DNA of 64,000 nucleotides from Roseinatronobacter thiooxidans (GTDB lineage: Bacteria > Pseudomonadota > Alphaproteobacteria > Rhodobacterales > Rhodobacteraceae): positions 124,001 through 188,000 of the forward strand of contig NZ_MEHT01000045.1 of the NCBI RefSeq assembly GCF_001870675.1. The letters run 5' to 3'. The position numbers and the translations under genes were made by a program. Shown piece by piece: positions 27,261-35,538 of the stretch (position 1 is the first letter of the stretch; every line of letters begins with the position of its first letter). A model generated the notes under the pieces. It made no database searches. It was given only the letters and a program-made list of their open reading frames with translations, and had not been told where the DNA came from.

Positions 27261-27902
27261 ATGACCCCAGCCGAGCAAAGCAAGACCGCCCTTGCCCTGT
27301 GCCAGATGGCCCCTGTCATTCCAGTGCTGGTGATTGAAGATCTGGCCCATGCCGTGCCGCTGGCGCAAGCCTTGGTGGCAGGGGGGCTGCCAGTGCTGGA
27401 AGTGACCTTGCGCACCGATTGCGCATTGGACGCGATTCGCGCCATGGCGCAGGTCGAGGGGGCAGTTCTCGGGGCCGGTACAGTGCTGACACCAGACCAG
27501 ATGAGCGAGGCACGCGCCGCGGGCGCACGCTTTGCAGTGGCACCGGGCGCCACCTCTGCGCTGATCGACGCCGCGCGGCTGAATGAAATGCCGCTTCTGC
27601 CCGGCGCACAAACCTGCTCTGAGGTGATGCACCTGTTGGAACAGGGCTATACAGTGCAAAAATTCTTCCCCGCCGAAGCGATTGGCGGGGCCAATGCGTT
27701 GAAATCTATCGCAGGGCCACTGCCGCAAGTGACATTCTGCCCCACTGGCGGCATCAGCGCCGCGCGCGCGCCCGAGTATCTGGCCCTGTCCAATGTCGCT
27801 TGTGTGGGCGGCAGCTGGGTGGCCCCGAAGGATGCCATGGCCGCAGGCGACTGGGGCGCGATCACCGCGCTGGCACAAGCGGCCGCGCAACTGGCGCGTT
27901 AA
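27261..27902 (+). CDS. eda: 2-dehydro-3-deoxyphosphogluconate (KDPG) / KHG aldolase
   Basis: A 213-residue class I aldolase that cleaves KDPG to pyruvate and glyceraldehyde 3-phosphate, the last step of the Entner-Doudoroff pathway. The Glu of LEVTLRT (about residue 49), the GAGTVL loop, the Schiff-base Lys in VQKFFPAEAIGG (about residue 136) and the phosphate-binding CPTGGIS are all present. A CCGGAG ribosome site precedes ATG 27261. The edd gene is not adjacent. Confidence 0.95.
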   Translation: MTPAEQSKTALALCQMAPVIPVLVIEDLAHAVPLAQALVAGGLPVLEVTLRTDCALDAIRAMAQVEGAVLGAGTVLTPDQMSEARAAGARFAVAPGATSALIDAARLNEMPLLPGAQTCSEVMHLLEQGYTVQKFFPAEAIGGANALKSIAGPLPQVTFCPTGGISAARAPEYLALSNVACVGGSWVAPKDAMAAGDWGAITALAQAAAQLAR

Positions 27903-28017
27903 GGCAGTTTCCCGACAGGCAAAACAAAAAACCGAAACATCAGGCGCATATTCACTTTGCGCAACGCGCGGGCGCATCCTACACTGGGGTGTCAGCGGCG
28001 CGTGTAGCCTGCCTGAT

Positions 28018-28057
28018 GTTATAGCGTTTCAGTGTTTAAACACTGAAACGCTATAAC
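28018..28057. repeat. 40-bp perfect palindrome
   Basis: The left arm GTTATAGCGTTTCAGTGTTT (28018-28037) and the right arm (28038-28057) are exact reverse complements with no spacer. The surrounding 120 bases are far more AT-rich than the genome average. It could act as a terminator for eda (the right arm is followed by CTTTTGTTTT) or be a REP/MITE-like element. Confidence 0.8.
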
Positions 28058-28070
28058 CTTTTGTTTTGGC

Positions 28071-28114
28071 GCAATTTCGAACCGAAAAAGTCTATCAACT
28101 TTTTCTGAAATTGC
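28071..28114. repeat. imperfect inverted repeat next to the 40-bp palindrome
   Basis: GCAATTTC (28071-28078) and CGAAAAAG (28083-28090) pair with CTTTTTC (28099-28105) and GAAATTGC (28107-28114), giving a long interrupted hairpin only 13 bases after the 40-bp palindrome. Confidence 0.6.
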
Positions 28115-28154
28115 TTTAAGTTCTTGTTATGATGTTTTTTGTAAGCTGGATCGC

Positions 28155-28796
28155 ATGCCCATGACCAAATTTACCCGTCGGACTGTTCTTGCTGCGTCAG
28201 GCAGCCTATTGGCTTTGTCGGCCTGTGTTCCTGCCCTTGTGCCCGCGCCGCCGCCAGAACTGGAACCGCTTGACTATACCGCGCGGCGTGACGGTGCGCA
28301 CAGGCTGCGCGCGATAGATATAGAGGCTATTCCCGAATTCCTGCACCGCCAGATTGTCCCCTTCACGACCGAAGAGGAGGTGGGAACAATCGTGATCGAG
28401 AACCAGAATCGCCTGCTGTATCTGGTGTTGGAAAATGGCTATGCGCTGCGTTACGGGCTGTCTGTCGGGCGCGAAGGGTTTGACTGGACAGGCGAATCGA
28501 CCGTTTACCGCAAGGCGCATTGGCCGACATGGACGCCGCCGCCCGAGATGATCAAGCGCGAACCGCATCTGGAACGCTGGAAAGATGGCCAGCCGGGCGG
28601 GCCGGATAACCCGCTTGGCGCGCGCGCCCTGTATCTGATGACAGACGGGCGCGATCAGGGTTACCGCATTCATGGCACGCCGGAATGGCGCTCGATCGGG
28701 CGGTTTGCCTCTTCCGGGTGTTTCAGGATGCTGCAACAGGATGTGATTGATCTGTATGACCGTGTTCCGATTGGCACGCGGGTCGTGGTTGTCTAA
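28155..28796 (+). CDS. L,D-transpeptidase (YkuD family) lipoprotein
   Basis: A 213-residue protein with a twin-arginine-like start (FTRRTVLAASG) and a lipobox LSAC (Cys about residue 23). The YkuD catalytic motif HGTPE...SSGCFRM lies at about residues 173-192, with the nucleophilic Cys preceded by SSG. It would form 3-3 crosslinks in peptidoglycan or attach proteins to it. The start may be ATG 28155 or ATG 28161. Upstream lies the AT-rich palindrome region. Confidence 0.92.
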   Translation: MPMTKFTRRTVLAASGSLLALSACVPALVPAPPPELEPLDYTARRDGAHRLRAIDIEAIPEFLHRQIVPFTTEEEVGTIVIENQNRLLYLVLENGYALRYGLSVGREGFDWTGESTVYRKAHWPTWTPPPEMIKREPHLERWKDGQPGGPDNPLGARALYLMTDGRDQGYRIHGTPEWRSIGRFASSGCFRMLQQDVIDLYDRVPIGTRVVVV

Positions 28797-28802
28797 GGCG
28801 CG

Positions 28803-29210
28803 TCAGTCGATTCCATTCGCCCGTTGCAACGCGCGGATATAGGCGATGATCTGCGCAATCTCGCCCTCGGTCACATGGGTTTGGCGCGGCATATCGCCGA
28901 AATTCCAGTGATGCGCGCGCACGCCCAACTGCACTGCGACATAGAAGGCACCATCTGCATGGTGTGACGGCTCGTAAATGATATGCACCAAGGGCGGCCC
29001 CACACCGTCCCGCCCTGCCCCATTCTCTCCGTGGCAACTGGCGCAATTTTGCGCATAGGCGGCCGCCCCGGCTTGCTGCTCTGCATCCAGCGGGGGAACT
29101 GTAACATTTACCATAACACTGCCGCTGTCGCCGCCCTTGTCCCCCGAGAGCAGATAAACCCCCGCCCCTGCACCAAGCGCCACCAGTCCAGCAAGAAGCA
29201 CAGGTTTCAT
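28803..29210 (-). CDS. membrane-anchored or secreted small cytochrome c
   Basis: A 135-residue class I cytochrome c. An uncleaved or cleaved N-terminal hydrophobic segment (residues 3-21) is followed by the haem motif CASCH (about residues 54-58) and the axial Met in FGDMPRQ (about residue 107). The ATGA start overlaps the stop of the upstream amidotransferase gene by 4 bases. The electron-transfer partner is unknown. Confidence 0.9.
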   Translation of the reverse strand: MKPVLLAGLVALGAGAGVYLLSGDKGGDSGSVMVNVTVPPLDAEQQAGAAAYAQNCASCHGENGAGRDGVGPPLVHIIYEPSHHADGAFYVAVQLGVRAHHWNFGDMPRQTHVTEGEIAQIIAYIRALQRANGID

Positions 29211-29980
29211 GCGCTTAGCGCCCAAGGCTGGCGCCCGCCTGCCCATGCGCGCACTGCCGCGCCAAACGCCTCGAACAAGGGGCGCGAGACAGGGTCTTGC
29301 CCTGCCTGCCATTCGGGGTGCCATTGCACAGACAATGTGAAGCCCGGCGCATCTGCGACATAAATCGCCTCTGGCGTGCCATCGGGCGCGTGGCCGTCAA
29401 TGACAATGCGCTGGCCCGGTGTCTTGATCCCCTGCCCGTGCAAGGTGTTCGTCATCACCTCGCGCGCGCCCATCAGCCGGTGGAACACGCCCCCGTCACA
29501 AAACCGGACCTTGTGGCGCAGGGCGAATTTCTCTTCCAGCGTGCCATCGGGGGGCATGCGGTGGTTCATCCGCCCCGGCAGGTCGCGGATTTCAGGATAA
29601 AGCGTGCCGCCCATAGCGACATTCACCTCTTGAAAGCCGCGACAGACGCCGAAAAACGGCTGCCCCCTTGCCACGCAGGCGCGCACCAATGGCAGTGCGA
29701 CCGCATCGCGCGCGCGGTCAAAAGCGCCATGCGCAGGGGTTTCAGCCTCGCCATATTCTTCGGGGTGCACATTGGGCCGCCCGCCTGTCAGCAGGAAGCC
29801 GTCGCACACCTCCAGCAGTTCAGCAACCGAGACAAGGCGCGGGTCTGAAGGAACCAACAAGGGCAGGCAACCCGACACCTCGGCAATCGCTTCGGAATTC
29901 ATGGTTCCCCCCGCATGGGCGGGGTATTGATCGTTGATCAGATAGGAATTGCCGATAATCCCGACGACTGGCCTGCGCAT
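29207..29980 (-). CDS. gamma-glutamyl-gamma-aminobutyrate hydrolase family protein (class I glutamine amidotransferase)
   Basis: A 257-residue peptidase C26 protein, like PuuD. The triad is visible: nucleophile Cys in FFGVCRGFQE (about residue 114), His and Glu in QWHPEWQ (about residue 228). The N-terminal PVVGIIGNSY and DGFLLTGGRPNVHP are typical. It may release GABA or glutamate from a gamma-glutamyl conjugate in polyamine or related catabolism, but no puu genes are adjacent. It is translationally coupled to the cytochrome c gene, an unexplained pairing. Confidence 0.88.
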   Translation of the reverse strand: MRRPVVGIIGNSYLINDQYPAHAGGTMNSEAIAEVSGCLPLLVPSDPRLVSVAELLEVCDGFLLTGGRPNVHPEEYGEAETPAHGAFDRARDAVALPLVRACVARGQPFFGVCRGFQEVNVAMGGTLYPEIRDLPGRMNHRMPPDGTLEEKFALRHKVRFCDGGVFHRLMGAREVMTNTLHGQGIKTPGQRIVIDGHAPDGTPEAIYVADAPGFTLSVQWHPEWQAGQDPVSRPLFEAFGAAVRAWAGGRQPWALSA

Positions 29981-30119
29981 TGTTTCACCCTGCCCGCTTT
30001 CACGTTCAATGTAACAAACCCCTGCGAAAGGTCGAGAGCCTGCCACCCGCCCAAACGGATATTTCACCGCAGTTGGCGCATTCTGTGAACACCGCCGCGC
30101 AATTTAGCGGTTTTTAAAG

Positions 30120-30147
30120 GCACCATCCCCGGTTGCGGGGATGGTGC
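30120..30147 (-). terminator. hairpin at the end of the GNAT gene
   Basis: An 11-bp perfect stem GCACCATCCCC / GGGGATGGTGC with a 6-base loop directly after the GNAT stop codon. The minus-strand tail CTTTAAAAACC is poor in T, so intrinsic termination is only possible. Confidence 0.5.
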
Positions 30148-30150
30148 AGA

Positions 30151-30702
30151 TCAGGGCGCCGTCATCCGGCGGATATAGGTCCATGTGGGAACTGTCGCAC
30201 GCCGTGCCACGGAATAGGCTTCGGCATCGCCCAGATAATCGAAGCCCGCATTGGTCAGCACATGGGCAGAGGCAGGATTGTCCTGAAACACCTCGGCAAA
30301 CAGGGTGCGGGCCTTGTGGGGGTTGTGATCGATCACGCAGCGCACAGCCTCGGATGCGAACCCCGCATTCCAGAAAGCAGGCGCGACCCAGAACCCGATC
30401 TGGCTTTGCTGGCGGTCCAGCGGCTTCAGCGACAACAACCCCAACACCGATGACGCATCGGCGGCAGACCCGTCCAGCACCCACACATCTTCCTCACGCT
30501 CGGCCGCCATTGCGCGCGCAATAAACTGTTCTGTCGCACCGGGCGGCAGCGGATGCGGGATCGAGCGGGTGCCTTCGGCAAGCCGCTTGTCGCCCGTGTA
30601 CAGCGCCAGCAAGCCTGCATCAGAGGGTTGCAACGGCCGCAGCACCATGCGCGGCGAGGTTAGAATGGGTTGATCCGCCGTGATATTTTTGTCCAAATTC
30701 AT
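30151..30702 (-). CDS. GNAT family N-acetyltransferase
   Basis: A 183-residue acetyltransferase of the RimJ/RimL-like group: SPRMVLRPLQPSDAGLLALYTGD at the start, IGFWVAPAFWNAGFASEAVRCVID for the acetyl-CoA-binding region, and EVFQDNPASAHVLTNAGFDYLG. The substrate, a protein or small amine, is unknown. ATG 30702 is preferred since GGAGGAG is 5 bases upstream; the GTG at 30708 would sit on that site. It is downstream of rpmA-rplU by position only, since it starts beyond a terminator. Confidence 0.9.
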   Translation of the reverse strand: MNLDKNITADQPILTSPRMVLRPLQPSDAGLLALYTGDKRLAEGTRSIPHPLPPGATEQFIARAMAAEREEDVWVLDGSAADASSVLGLLSLKPLDRQQSQIGFWVAPAFWNAGFASEAVRCVIDHNPHKARTLFAEVFQDNPASAHVLTNAGFDYLGDAEAYSVARRATVPTWTYIRRMTAP

Positions 30703-30774
30703 CGTCACTCCTCCAATCGGGTGTGCATTGGGTATGTTCCAGCGCCACCCTGTGCCCCTGACGTGAACGGGCTA

Positions 30775-30810
30775 TCAAAAGCAACAGGGCCGGCGCGATG
30801 CCGACCCTGT
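30775..30810 (-). terminator. terminator after rpmA
   Basis: On the minus strand an ACAGGG...CCCTGT stem (30784-30789 and 30805-30810, extended by GGC/GCC pairs inside) is followed by TTGCTTTTGA. A second small hairpin (TTACATT/AATGTAA) sits between it and the stop codon. Confidence 0.55.
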
Positions 30811-30837
30811 CTTACATTCAAAATGTAAAAGTTCGGC

Positions 30838-31107
30838 TTATTCCGCGGCAGTTTCCATCGGCATGATCGATACGAAGCTGCGCCCTTTCAGGCCCTTGGT
30901 AAAGACCACGCGACCATCGGTCAGCGCGAACAGCGTGTGGTCACGCCCCATGCCAACGCCCGCGCCCGCCCAATGCTTGGTGCCACGCTGGCGCACGATG
31001 ATATTGCCCGCAATCGCGGCCTGACCGCCATACAGCTTGACGCCAAGGCGACGACCAGCCGAATCGCGACCGTTGCGCGAGGAGCCGCCTGCTTTTTTGT
31101 GTGCCAT
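30838..31107 (-). CDS. rpmA: 50S ribosomal protein L27
   Basis: An 89-residue L27: [20 protein letters not shown] at the N-terminus, then [25 protein letters not shown]. The N-terminus reaches the peptidyl transferase centre. It follows rplU by 6 bases in the classic rplU-rpmA operon. No N-terminal cleavage extension of the Firmicutes type is present. Confidence 0.98.
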   Translation of the reverse strand: MAHKKAGGSSRNGRDSAGRRLGVKLYGGQAAIAGNIIVRQRGTKHWAGAGVGMGRDHTLFALTDGRVVFTKGLKGRSFVSIMPMETAAE

Positions 31108-31113
31108 GAGGGG

Positions 31114-31800
31114 TTACTCCTTTTCAGATGCGAATTGTTTGGCTTGATCGATCCAGCCATCACGCTCGATCCGGCCTTTGAACGACAGTTGATCATCCAT
31201 ATAGGCAATTTCTTCCGGCGTCCAAGCGGCAATCTGATCAAAATGGAACACACCATTCTGATTCAGCAGGCCTTCAAGCTTGGGGCCAACGCCTGAAATC
31301 TTTTTCAGATCATCGGCTTGCCCGTCGCGTGCTTCAGTCAGCAGGTTGGCGGGCTTGGTGCCCTCGATCGCGGCAGCAGCTTGCGCTTTTGGCGCTTTGG
31401 CAGGCTTCGCAGGGGCGGCAGCTTCAACTGCGAAACCCGAAACCGACCCTGTGCCGATTGCAGCTTTCACGCCTGTACCATCCGCACCGGATGCCAGAAT
31501 CTCGGTGACGCGGACCAGCGTCAGCTTCTGGCGGTGGCCCTTGGTGCGCTGCGAGCTGTGCTTACGACGGCGCTTGACGAAATGGATAACCTTATCGGCC
31601 TTGATCTGGTCGATCACTTCGGCCTGCACGCCCGCACCTTCAACAGTGGGAGTGCCGATGACGGGGGCATCGCCACCCAGCATCAGAATTTCATTGAACT
31701 GGACTGTTTCACCAGCTTGTGCGGCAATACGCTCTACGCGCAGCACATCCCCGGATTGCACCCGGTATTGCTTGCCACCAGTCTTGAGGACCGCAAACAT
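31114..31800 (-). CDS. rplU: 50S ribosomal protein L21 with a long C-terminal extension
   Basis: A 228-residue protein whose first 103 residues are a standard L21 (MFAVLKTGGKQYRVQSGDVL ... FVKRRRKHSSQRTKGHRQKL). An Ala/Lys/Pro-rich linker (about residues 125-155) leads to a helix-hairpin-helix-like domain (DDLKKISGVGPKLEGLLN then WTPEEIAYMDDQLSFKGRIE) resembling the C-terminus of some NADH dehydrogenase subunit E and other Rhodobacterales proteins. Canonical L21 is about 103 residues. The extension is open and in frame, with no sign of a frameshift. Confidence 0.95.
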   Translation of the reverse strand: MFAVLKTGGKQYRVQSGDVLRVERIAAQAGETVQFNEILMLGGDAPVIGTPTVEGAGVQAEVIDQIKADKVIHFVKRRRKHSSQRTKGHRQKLTLVRVTEILASGADGTGVKAAIGTGSVSGFAVEAAAPAKPAKAPKAQAAAAIEGTKPANLLTEARDGQADDLKKISGVGPKLEGLLNQNGVFHFDQIAAWTPEEIAYMDDQLSFKGRIERDGWIDQAKQFASEKE

Positions 31801-31938
31801 CGGCCTGTTCCTTCTTTTCATTTCCGCGCTCTGTGGCCCCTGCATCGGGTGCAGGCGTTGATCTGCCTCGAACGGCGTGCCCGCGCTTGCGGACAATAGC
31901 TATACGCCGCGCGGGCCGAATGCCCGAACGGAAGCCGC

Positions 31939-31967
31939 CCTATGCGAGAAAGCGCGCGCGAAGTCAA
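31939..31967 (-). promoter_or_regulatory. promoter of rplU-rpmA
   Basis: On the minus strand -35 TTGACT (31967-31962), 17 bases, -10 CATAGG (31944-31939). It leaves a leader of about 130 bases before rplU, in which no ORF or recognised riboregulator was identified. Confidence 0.5.
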
Positions 31968-32032
31968 GCCGCAGTGGGGAGAAATGCGCAGAACAGGCGG
32001 GCAACGATGTGCCCAGCCACACCGCAGCACTC

Positions 32033-32506
32033 TCAGCGCTGCAAGCGCCGCTTCAACCGGCGCAGCATTCCACTGACGATCCATTTATGGGCCAGACCGA
32101 CTGGCAGCATATAGATCCGGCCATAAAGATTATGTGTCACCACGGATGATGTGACGGTCACGCAACCATTGTCGCAGGCGATGCAGGTCATGACATCCAG
32201 ATGGCGGTCGCGTTCGGTCAGCAGCATGAAATCGGGGCCGATATGCTCGACCAGAAAGAAATCCAGATATGCGCCCACCTGCACAGACTCGTGCGCCTGC
32301 CCCGAAAAACCACCGATACGTTTGACACCAAAGCGTGCTGAAATTGCGTCCCTAACTGCAAATGCCACGCGCAAGACGGGCTGCGGATCGCGCATAATCA
32401 GGTTCCACACCTCCAACGGTGTCAGAGAGACAGGCAATTGCACCTGCCGGACATCATAATAATCCAGCGCCTCTGGCGGCCCAAGCGTTCTGGCGCGCTG
32501 ACTCAT
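32033..32506 (-). CDS. DUF2867 family protein
   Basis: A 157-residue protein: ALDYYDVRQVQLPVSLTPLEVWNLIMRDPQPVLRVAFAVRD at the N-terminus, then FLVEHIGPDFMLLTERDRHLDVMTCI and a membrane-proximal basic end LRRLKRRLQR. The pattern fits DUF2867, which has a START/SRPBCC-like character; the function is unknown. ATG 32506 has GAGGGGCAGGG upstream. It is divergent from the tmRNA gene. Confidence 0.8.
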   Translation of the reverse strand: MSQRARTLGPPEALDYYDVRQVQLPVSLTPLEVWNLIMRDPQPVLRVAFAVRDAISARFGVKRIGGFSGQAHESVQVGAYLDFFLVEHIGPDFMLLTERDRHLDVMTCIACDNGCVTVTSSVVTHNLYGRIYMLPVGLAHKWIVSGMLRRLKRRLQR

Positions 32507-32639
32507 CGAACGGCCCTGCCCCTCGCGTGTTTGCAGATTTCTGTCGGCTGGTCGCGCGCAAGTCAATCTCTTGCGCTGTTTTTCCACGCTCCCCTTGCAT
32601 CCGCCCGCGCTGCACCCTAAATCTGCACTGTCCCGCAAG

Positions 32640-32940
32640 GGACTATGGACATAAACGCGCTCGTAATAAGCGGATCGGACCCGGGGGCGGTACCCGGCGG
32701 CTCCACCAATCATCCTTCATTTGGGGATCATGGGGCCGAAACAGGATCGACGAACGTCTAAAGGGGTTATGCTTTGTCTCGGTGAGCCACCACCGTTATC
32801 GGTGCAAAACGTACAGTTGCAAATGACAACCGTGCTCCGGTAGCAGTTGCTGCGTAAGCAGTAACCAAACCGAAACTTAAGCCCTTGCGCTTAGCCGCGT
32901 AAGGCGGGGTTCGCAGGCACCTGGCAACAGAAGCCTGCAC
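32640..32940 (+). ncRNA. ssrA: tmRNA, circularly permuted two-piece form
   Basis: The acceptor piece comes first: a T-arm/acceptor sequence ending CGGCTCCACCA at 32708. A 23-base intervening segment follows, then the coding piece begins GGGGCCGAAACAGGATCGACG at 32732. The tag reading frame 32818-32856 (GCA to TAA) encodes ANDNRAPVAVAA. A GCAGGC/GCCTGC hairpin near 32910-32938 probably ends the coding piece. This order, acceptor before coding, is the alphaproteobacterial permuted form, processed to two RNAs. It tags proteins on stalled ribosomes for proteolysis. The outer ends given are approximate. Confidence 0.95.
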
Positions 32941-33070
32941 TTTCATCAAATTTGCATAAATGCGGCGCCCCAAGGGCGGGACAGTGCAGAAATCTGATAT
33001 GCGGTGGTGCGTCAGGGCTTTTATTCCGCCGTGAAACGCCTATGCTGCATGTGCAGGAAGTGAGGGGCCA

Positions 33071-33535
33071 ATGACACGCGGTATAGATTATGGCAATCTG
33101 ATGCATGACGCCATGCGGGGACTGATCCGCAAGGTAATGGACGGGGTCGCCCGTGACGGCCTGCCCGGCGAGCATCATTTCTTCATCACCCTCGATACCG
33201 GCCACCCCGACATGCAAATGGCGGATTGGCTGCGCGCGCGCTATCCCGAGGAAATCACCCTTGTCGTGCAGCATTGGTTCGAGAATCTGGTCGTCGATGA
33301 TGACGGCTTTGCCATTACCCTGAATTTCGGCAACGCACCGGAACCGCTTTATGTGCCCTTCGACGCCATCTCGACCTTTGTCGATCCGTCTGTAGAATTC
33401 GGGCTGCGGTTTGAATTGCACAGCGACGAGCTCGACGACGACGAGGATGACGACGAAGACGCGCCCATGCTGGAAGATGCGCCGCAGGAAGAAAAAACCG
33501 GCGAAGTTGTCAGCCTTGATCGGTTTCGGAAATAA
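33071..33535 (+). CDS. sspB: ClpXP adaptor protein SspB (alpha type)
   Basis: A 154-residue adaptor that carries ssrA-tagged proteins to ClpXP. The SspB fold is seen in IDYGNLMHDAMRGLIRKVM, HHFFITLDTGHPDMQMADWLRARYPEEITLVVQHWFENL and PLYVPFDAISTFVDPSVEFGLRF. A very acidic linker (DELDDDEDDDEDAP) precedes the C-terminal ClpX-binding peptide VVSLDRFRK. It lies about 130 bases downstream of the tmRNA gene on the same strand, so tag and tag-reader are neighbours. Confidence 0.96.
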   Translation: MTRGIDYGNLMHDAMRGLIRKVMDGVARDGLPGEHHFFITLDTGHPDMQMADWLRARYPEEITLVVQHWFENLVVDDDGFAITLNFGNAPEPLYVPFDAISTFVDPSVEFGLRFELHSDELDDDEDDDEDAPMLEDAPQEEKTGEVVSLDRFRK

Positions 33536-33635
33536 TTGCCCTCGGGCAAGACCAGTATGCAATCGCATGCCAATTGATTTCTGTTTATGCACGGGCTAAG
33601 CACTGGGTCGGATAGATGCCGCCAAGGAGCCACCC

Positions 33636-35030
33636 ATGCCCGCGACCCGTACCGAGACTGACAGTTTTGGCCCTCTCGAAGTTCCCGCAGATAAGTATTG
33701 GGGCGCGCAGACGCAGCGCTCTATCCTGAATTTTCCGATTGGCTGGGAACGCCAGCCTGTGCCCATTATCCGCGCACTTGGCGCGATCAAATGGGCCTGC
33801 GCGCTTGTGAACCATGAACAGGGCACGCTTGATGCGCGGTTGACCAAGGCAATCACGCAAGCCGCGCAAGAAGTCTATGACGGCAAATTTGACGATAATT
33901 TTCCGCTTGTCGTCTGGCAGACAGGGTCCGGCACCCAGTCGAATATGAACGCCAATGAGGTCATCTCGAACCGTGCGATCGAGATTCTGGGCGGGACAAT
34001 GGGGTCGAAAGACCCGGTCCACCCGAATGACCATTGCAATATGGGCCAGTCATCAAACGACACGTTCCCCACTGCGATGCATGTCGCCATCGGCATGCTG
34101 GCGCGCGATGTGCTGCTGCCGGGGCTGCACAAATTGCACGCCGCGCTGGCCGCGAAATCCGAAGAATTCAAAGATATCATCAAGATCGGGCGCACCCATA
34201 CGCAAGATGCCACGCCCCTGACACTGGGTCAGGAATTCGGCGGTTATGCGCATCAGGTCAAAATGGGCATCGCGCGGGTCGAGATGTGCCTGCCCCATAT
34301 CTACGAACTGGCACAGGGCGGCACAGCGGTGGGCACCGGCCTGAACACCCGCAAGGGCTGGGATGTGAATGTCGCAGCCCATATCGCGCAGATCACCGAC
34401 CTGCCTTTTGTCACAGCCCCCAACAAATTCGAGGCATTGGCAGCGCATGATGCGATGGTCATGTTTTCAGGCGCGCTGAAAACCGTGGCTGCATCGCTGT
34501 TCAAAATCGCCAATGACATGCGGCTTTTGGGGTCTGGTCCGCGTTCGGGTCTGGGCGAGTTGATCTTGCCCGAGAACGAACCGGGGTCTTCGATCATGCC
34601 CGGCAAGGTGAACCCCACACAGGCCGAAGCGCTGACCATGGTTTGCGCCCATGTCATGGGCAATGATGCCGCTGTCGGGTTTGCCGGCTCTCAAGGGCAT
34701 TTCGAGTTGAATGTCTATAACCCGATGATGAGCTATAACGTGTTGCAAAGCATGCAACTGCTGGGCGATGCCGCGTCATCCTTCACCGATAACATGGTTG
34801 TTGGCACCAAGGCGAATGTCGAACGTATTGACAGGCTGATGAAAGAATCCTTGATGCTGGTCACGGCGCTTGCCCCCACGATCGGGTATGACAACGCGAC
34901 CACTGTCGCCAAAACCGCACATAAAAACGGCACCACCCTGAAGGAAGAGGCGATCCGCCTTGGCTTTGTCGATGCCGAAACCTTTGACCGCGTGGTCCGG
35001 CCGGAAGATATGATCGGGCCGAAAGACTGA
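33636..35030 (+). CDS. fumC: fumarate hydratase, class II
   Basis: A 464-residue iron-independent fumarase that hydrates fumarate to L-malate in the TCA cycle. Visible motifs are [36 protein letters not shown], the [16 protein letters not shown] block with the catalytic His, and the family signature [13 protein letters not shown] near residue 322. The length is standard. It is monocistronic with a strong terminator. Confidence 0.98.
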   Translation: MPATRTETDSFGPLEVPADKYWGAQTQRSILNFPIGWERQPVPIIRALGAIKWACALVNHEQGTLDARLTKAITQAAQEVYDGKFDDNFPLVVWQTGSGTQSNMNANEVISNRAIEILGGTMGSKDPVHPNDHCNMGQSSNDTFPTAMHVAIGMLARDVLLPGLHKLHAALAAKSEEFKDIIKIGRTHTQDATPLTLGQEFGGYAHQVKMGIARVEMCLPHIYELAQGGTAVGTGLNTRKGWDVNVAAHIAQITDLPFVTAPNKFEALAAHDAMVMFSGALKTVAASLFKIANDMRLLGSGPRSGLGELILPENEPGSSIMPGKVNPTQAEALTMVCAHVMGNDAAVGFAGSQGHFELNVYNPMMSYNVLQSMQLLGDAASSFTDNMVVGTKANVERIDRLMKESLMLVTALAPTIGYDNATTVAKTAHKNGTTLKEEAIRLGFVDAETFDRVVRPEDMIGPKD

Positions 35031-35044
35031 CGGATTGATCCATG

Positions 35045-35077
35045 GAAAACGCGCCCTGCGGGGCGCGTTTTCTCTTG
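35045..35077 (+). terminator. intrinsic terminator after fumC
   Basis: A 12-bp perfect stem GAAAACGCGCCC / GGGCGCGTTTTC (35045-35056 and 35061-35072) with loop TGCG, then TCTTGTT. The A-run makes it potentially bidirectional. Confidence 0.85.
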
Positions 35078-35137
35078 TTGTCCCCGAGAGAGTTGCGCCA
35101 CCACCCTGCCCAGAGCCGATCTGGCGGAGAACGGTTT

Positions 35138-35416
35138 TCATGCCAACGCCACCCGCTGCTGGTGGCCGGTATATCTGCACAGGGCATCATTATCTGGCCC
35201 GTGCAGACATAGCCGCCCGCAATGGGGCAGGCGCGCACGCGCAAACAGCCCCAGGACCATCGCAACCAAGGTCAGACAGCTGCACAGCGCAAGCATAACA
35301 CCAAGGGACAGGTGTGGAACCATCATGAGCAAACCCCTTTTCCAGACCAACAATACCGCCACTATGACAGACACAGATTGACAAATAATGAATGCCAACT
35401 GCTGAGTCGGCATCAT
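35138..35416 (-). CDS. possible small two-helix membrane protein
   Basis: A 92-residue frame with two strongly hydrophobic stretches (about residues 8-26 and 36-60: LAFIICQSVSVIVAVLLVW and LSLGVMLALCSCLTLVAMV), followed by a Cys/His-rich tail. Two adjacent ATG codons could start it, but no ribosome site is visible. No homologous family is recognised and the frame could be fortuitous. Confidence 0.3.
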   Translation of the reverse strand: MMPTQQLAFIICQSVSVIVAVLLVWKRGLLMMVPHLSLGVMLALCSCLTLVAMVLGLFARARLPHCGRLCLHGPDNDALCRYTGHQQRVALA

Positions 35417-35538
35417 GTCGGGGCGATGCGCCCTGTCCACCGGCAAAAGTCAGTTCGGGATGCGTCACGTTGGATTTGGCATTTGTTAAGGTTTGCGCGG
35501 TAACTTGGCAGAATCAGCGAGATGAAAAGGATATCACG

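Noticed and set aside
32690-32710. tRNA-like acceptor/T-arm with CCA
   Set aside because: Not a tRNA: it is the acceptor piece of the permuted tmRNA. No tRNA gene was recognised anywhere in the window.
32940-33070. tmRNA 3' region as an integration (att) site
   Set aside because: ssrA ends are common phage/island targets, but no integrase, direct repeat or foreign-looking DNA follows; sspB is the native neighbour.
33418-33460. GAC/GAG-rich run as a microsatellite or CRISPR-like repeat
   Set aside because: It encodes the acidic linker of SspB; no spacer structure. No CRISPR array is present in the window.
35222-35503. 93-codon plus-strand frame after fumC
   Set aside because: Gln/His/Arg-rich without ribosome site or family; opposite a slightly better but still doubtful hydrophobic frame.
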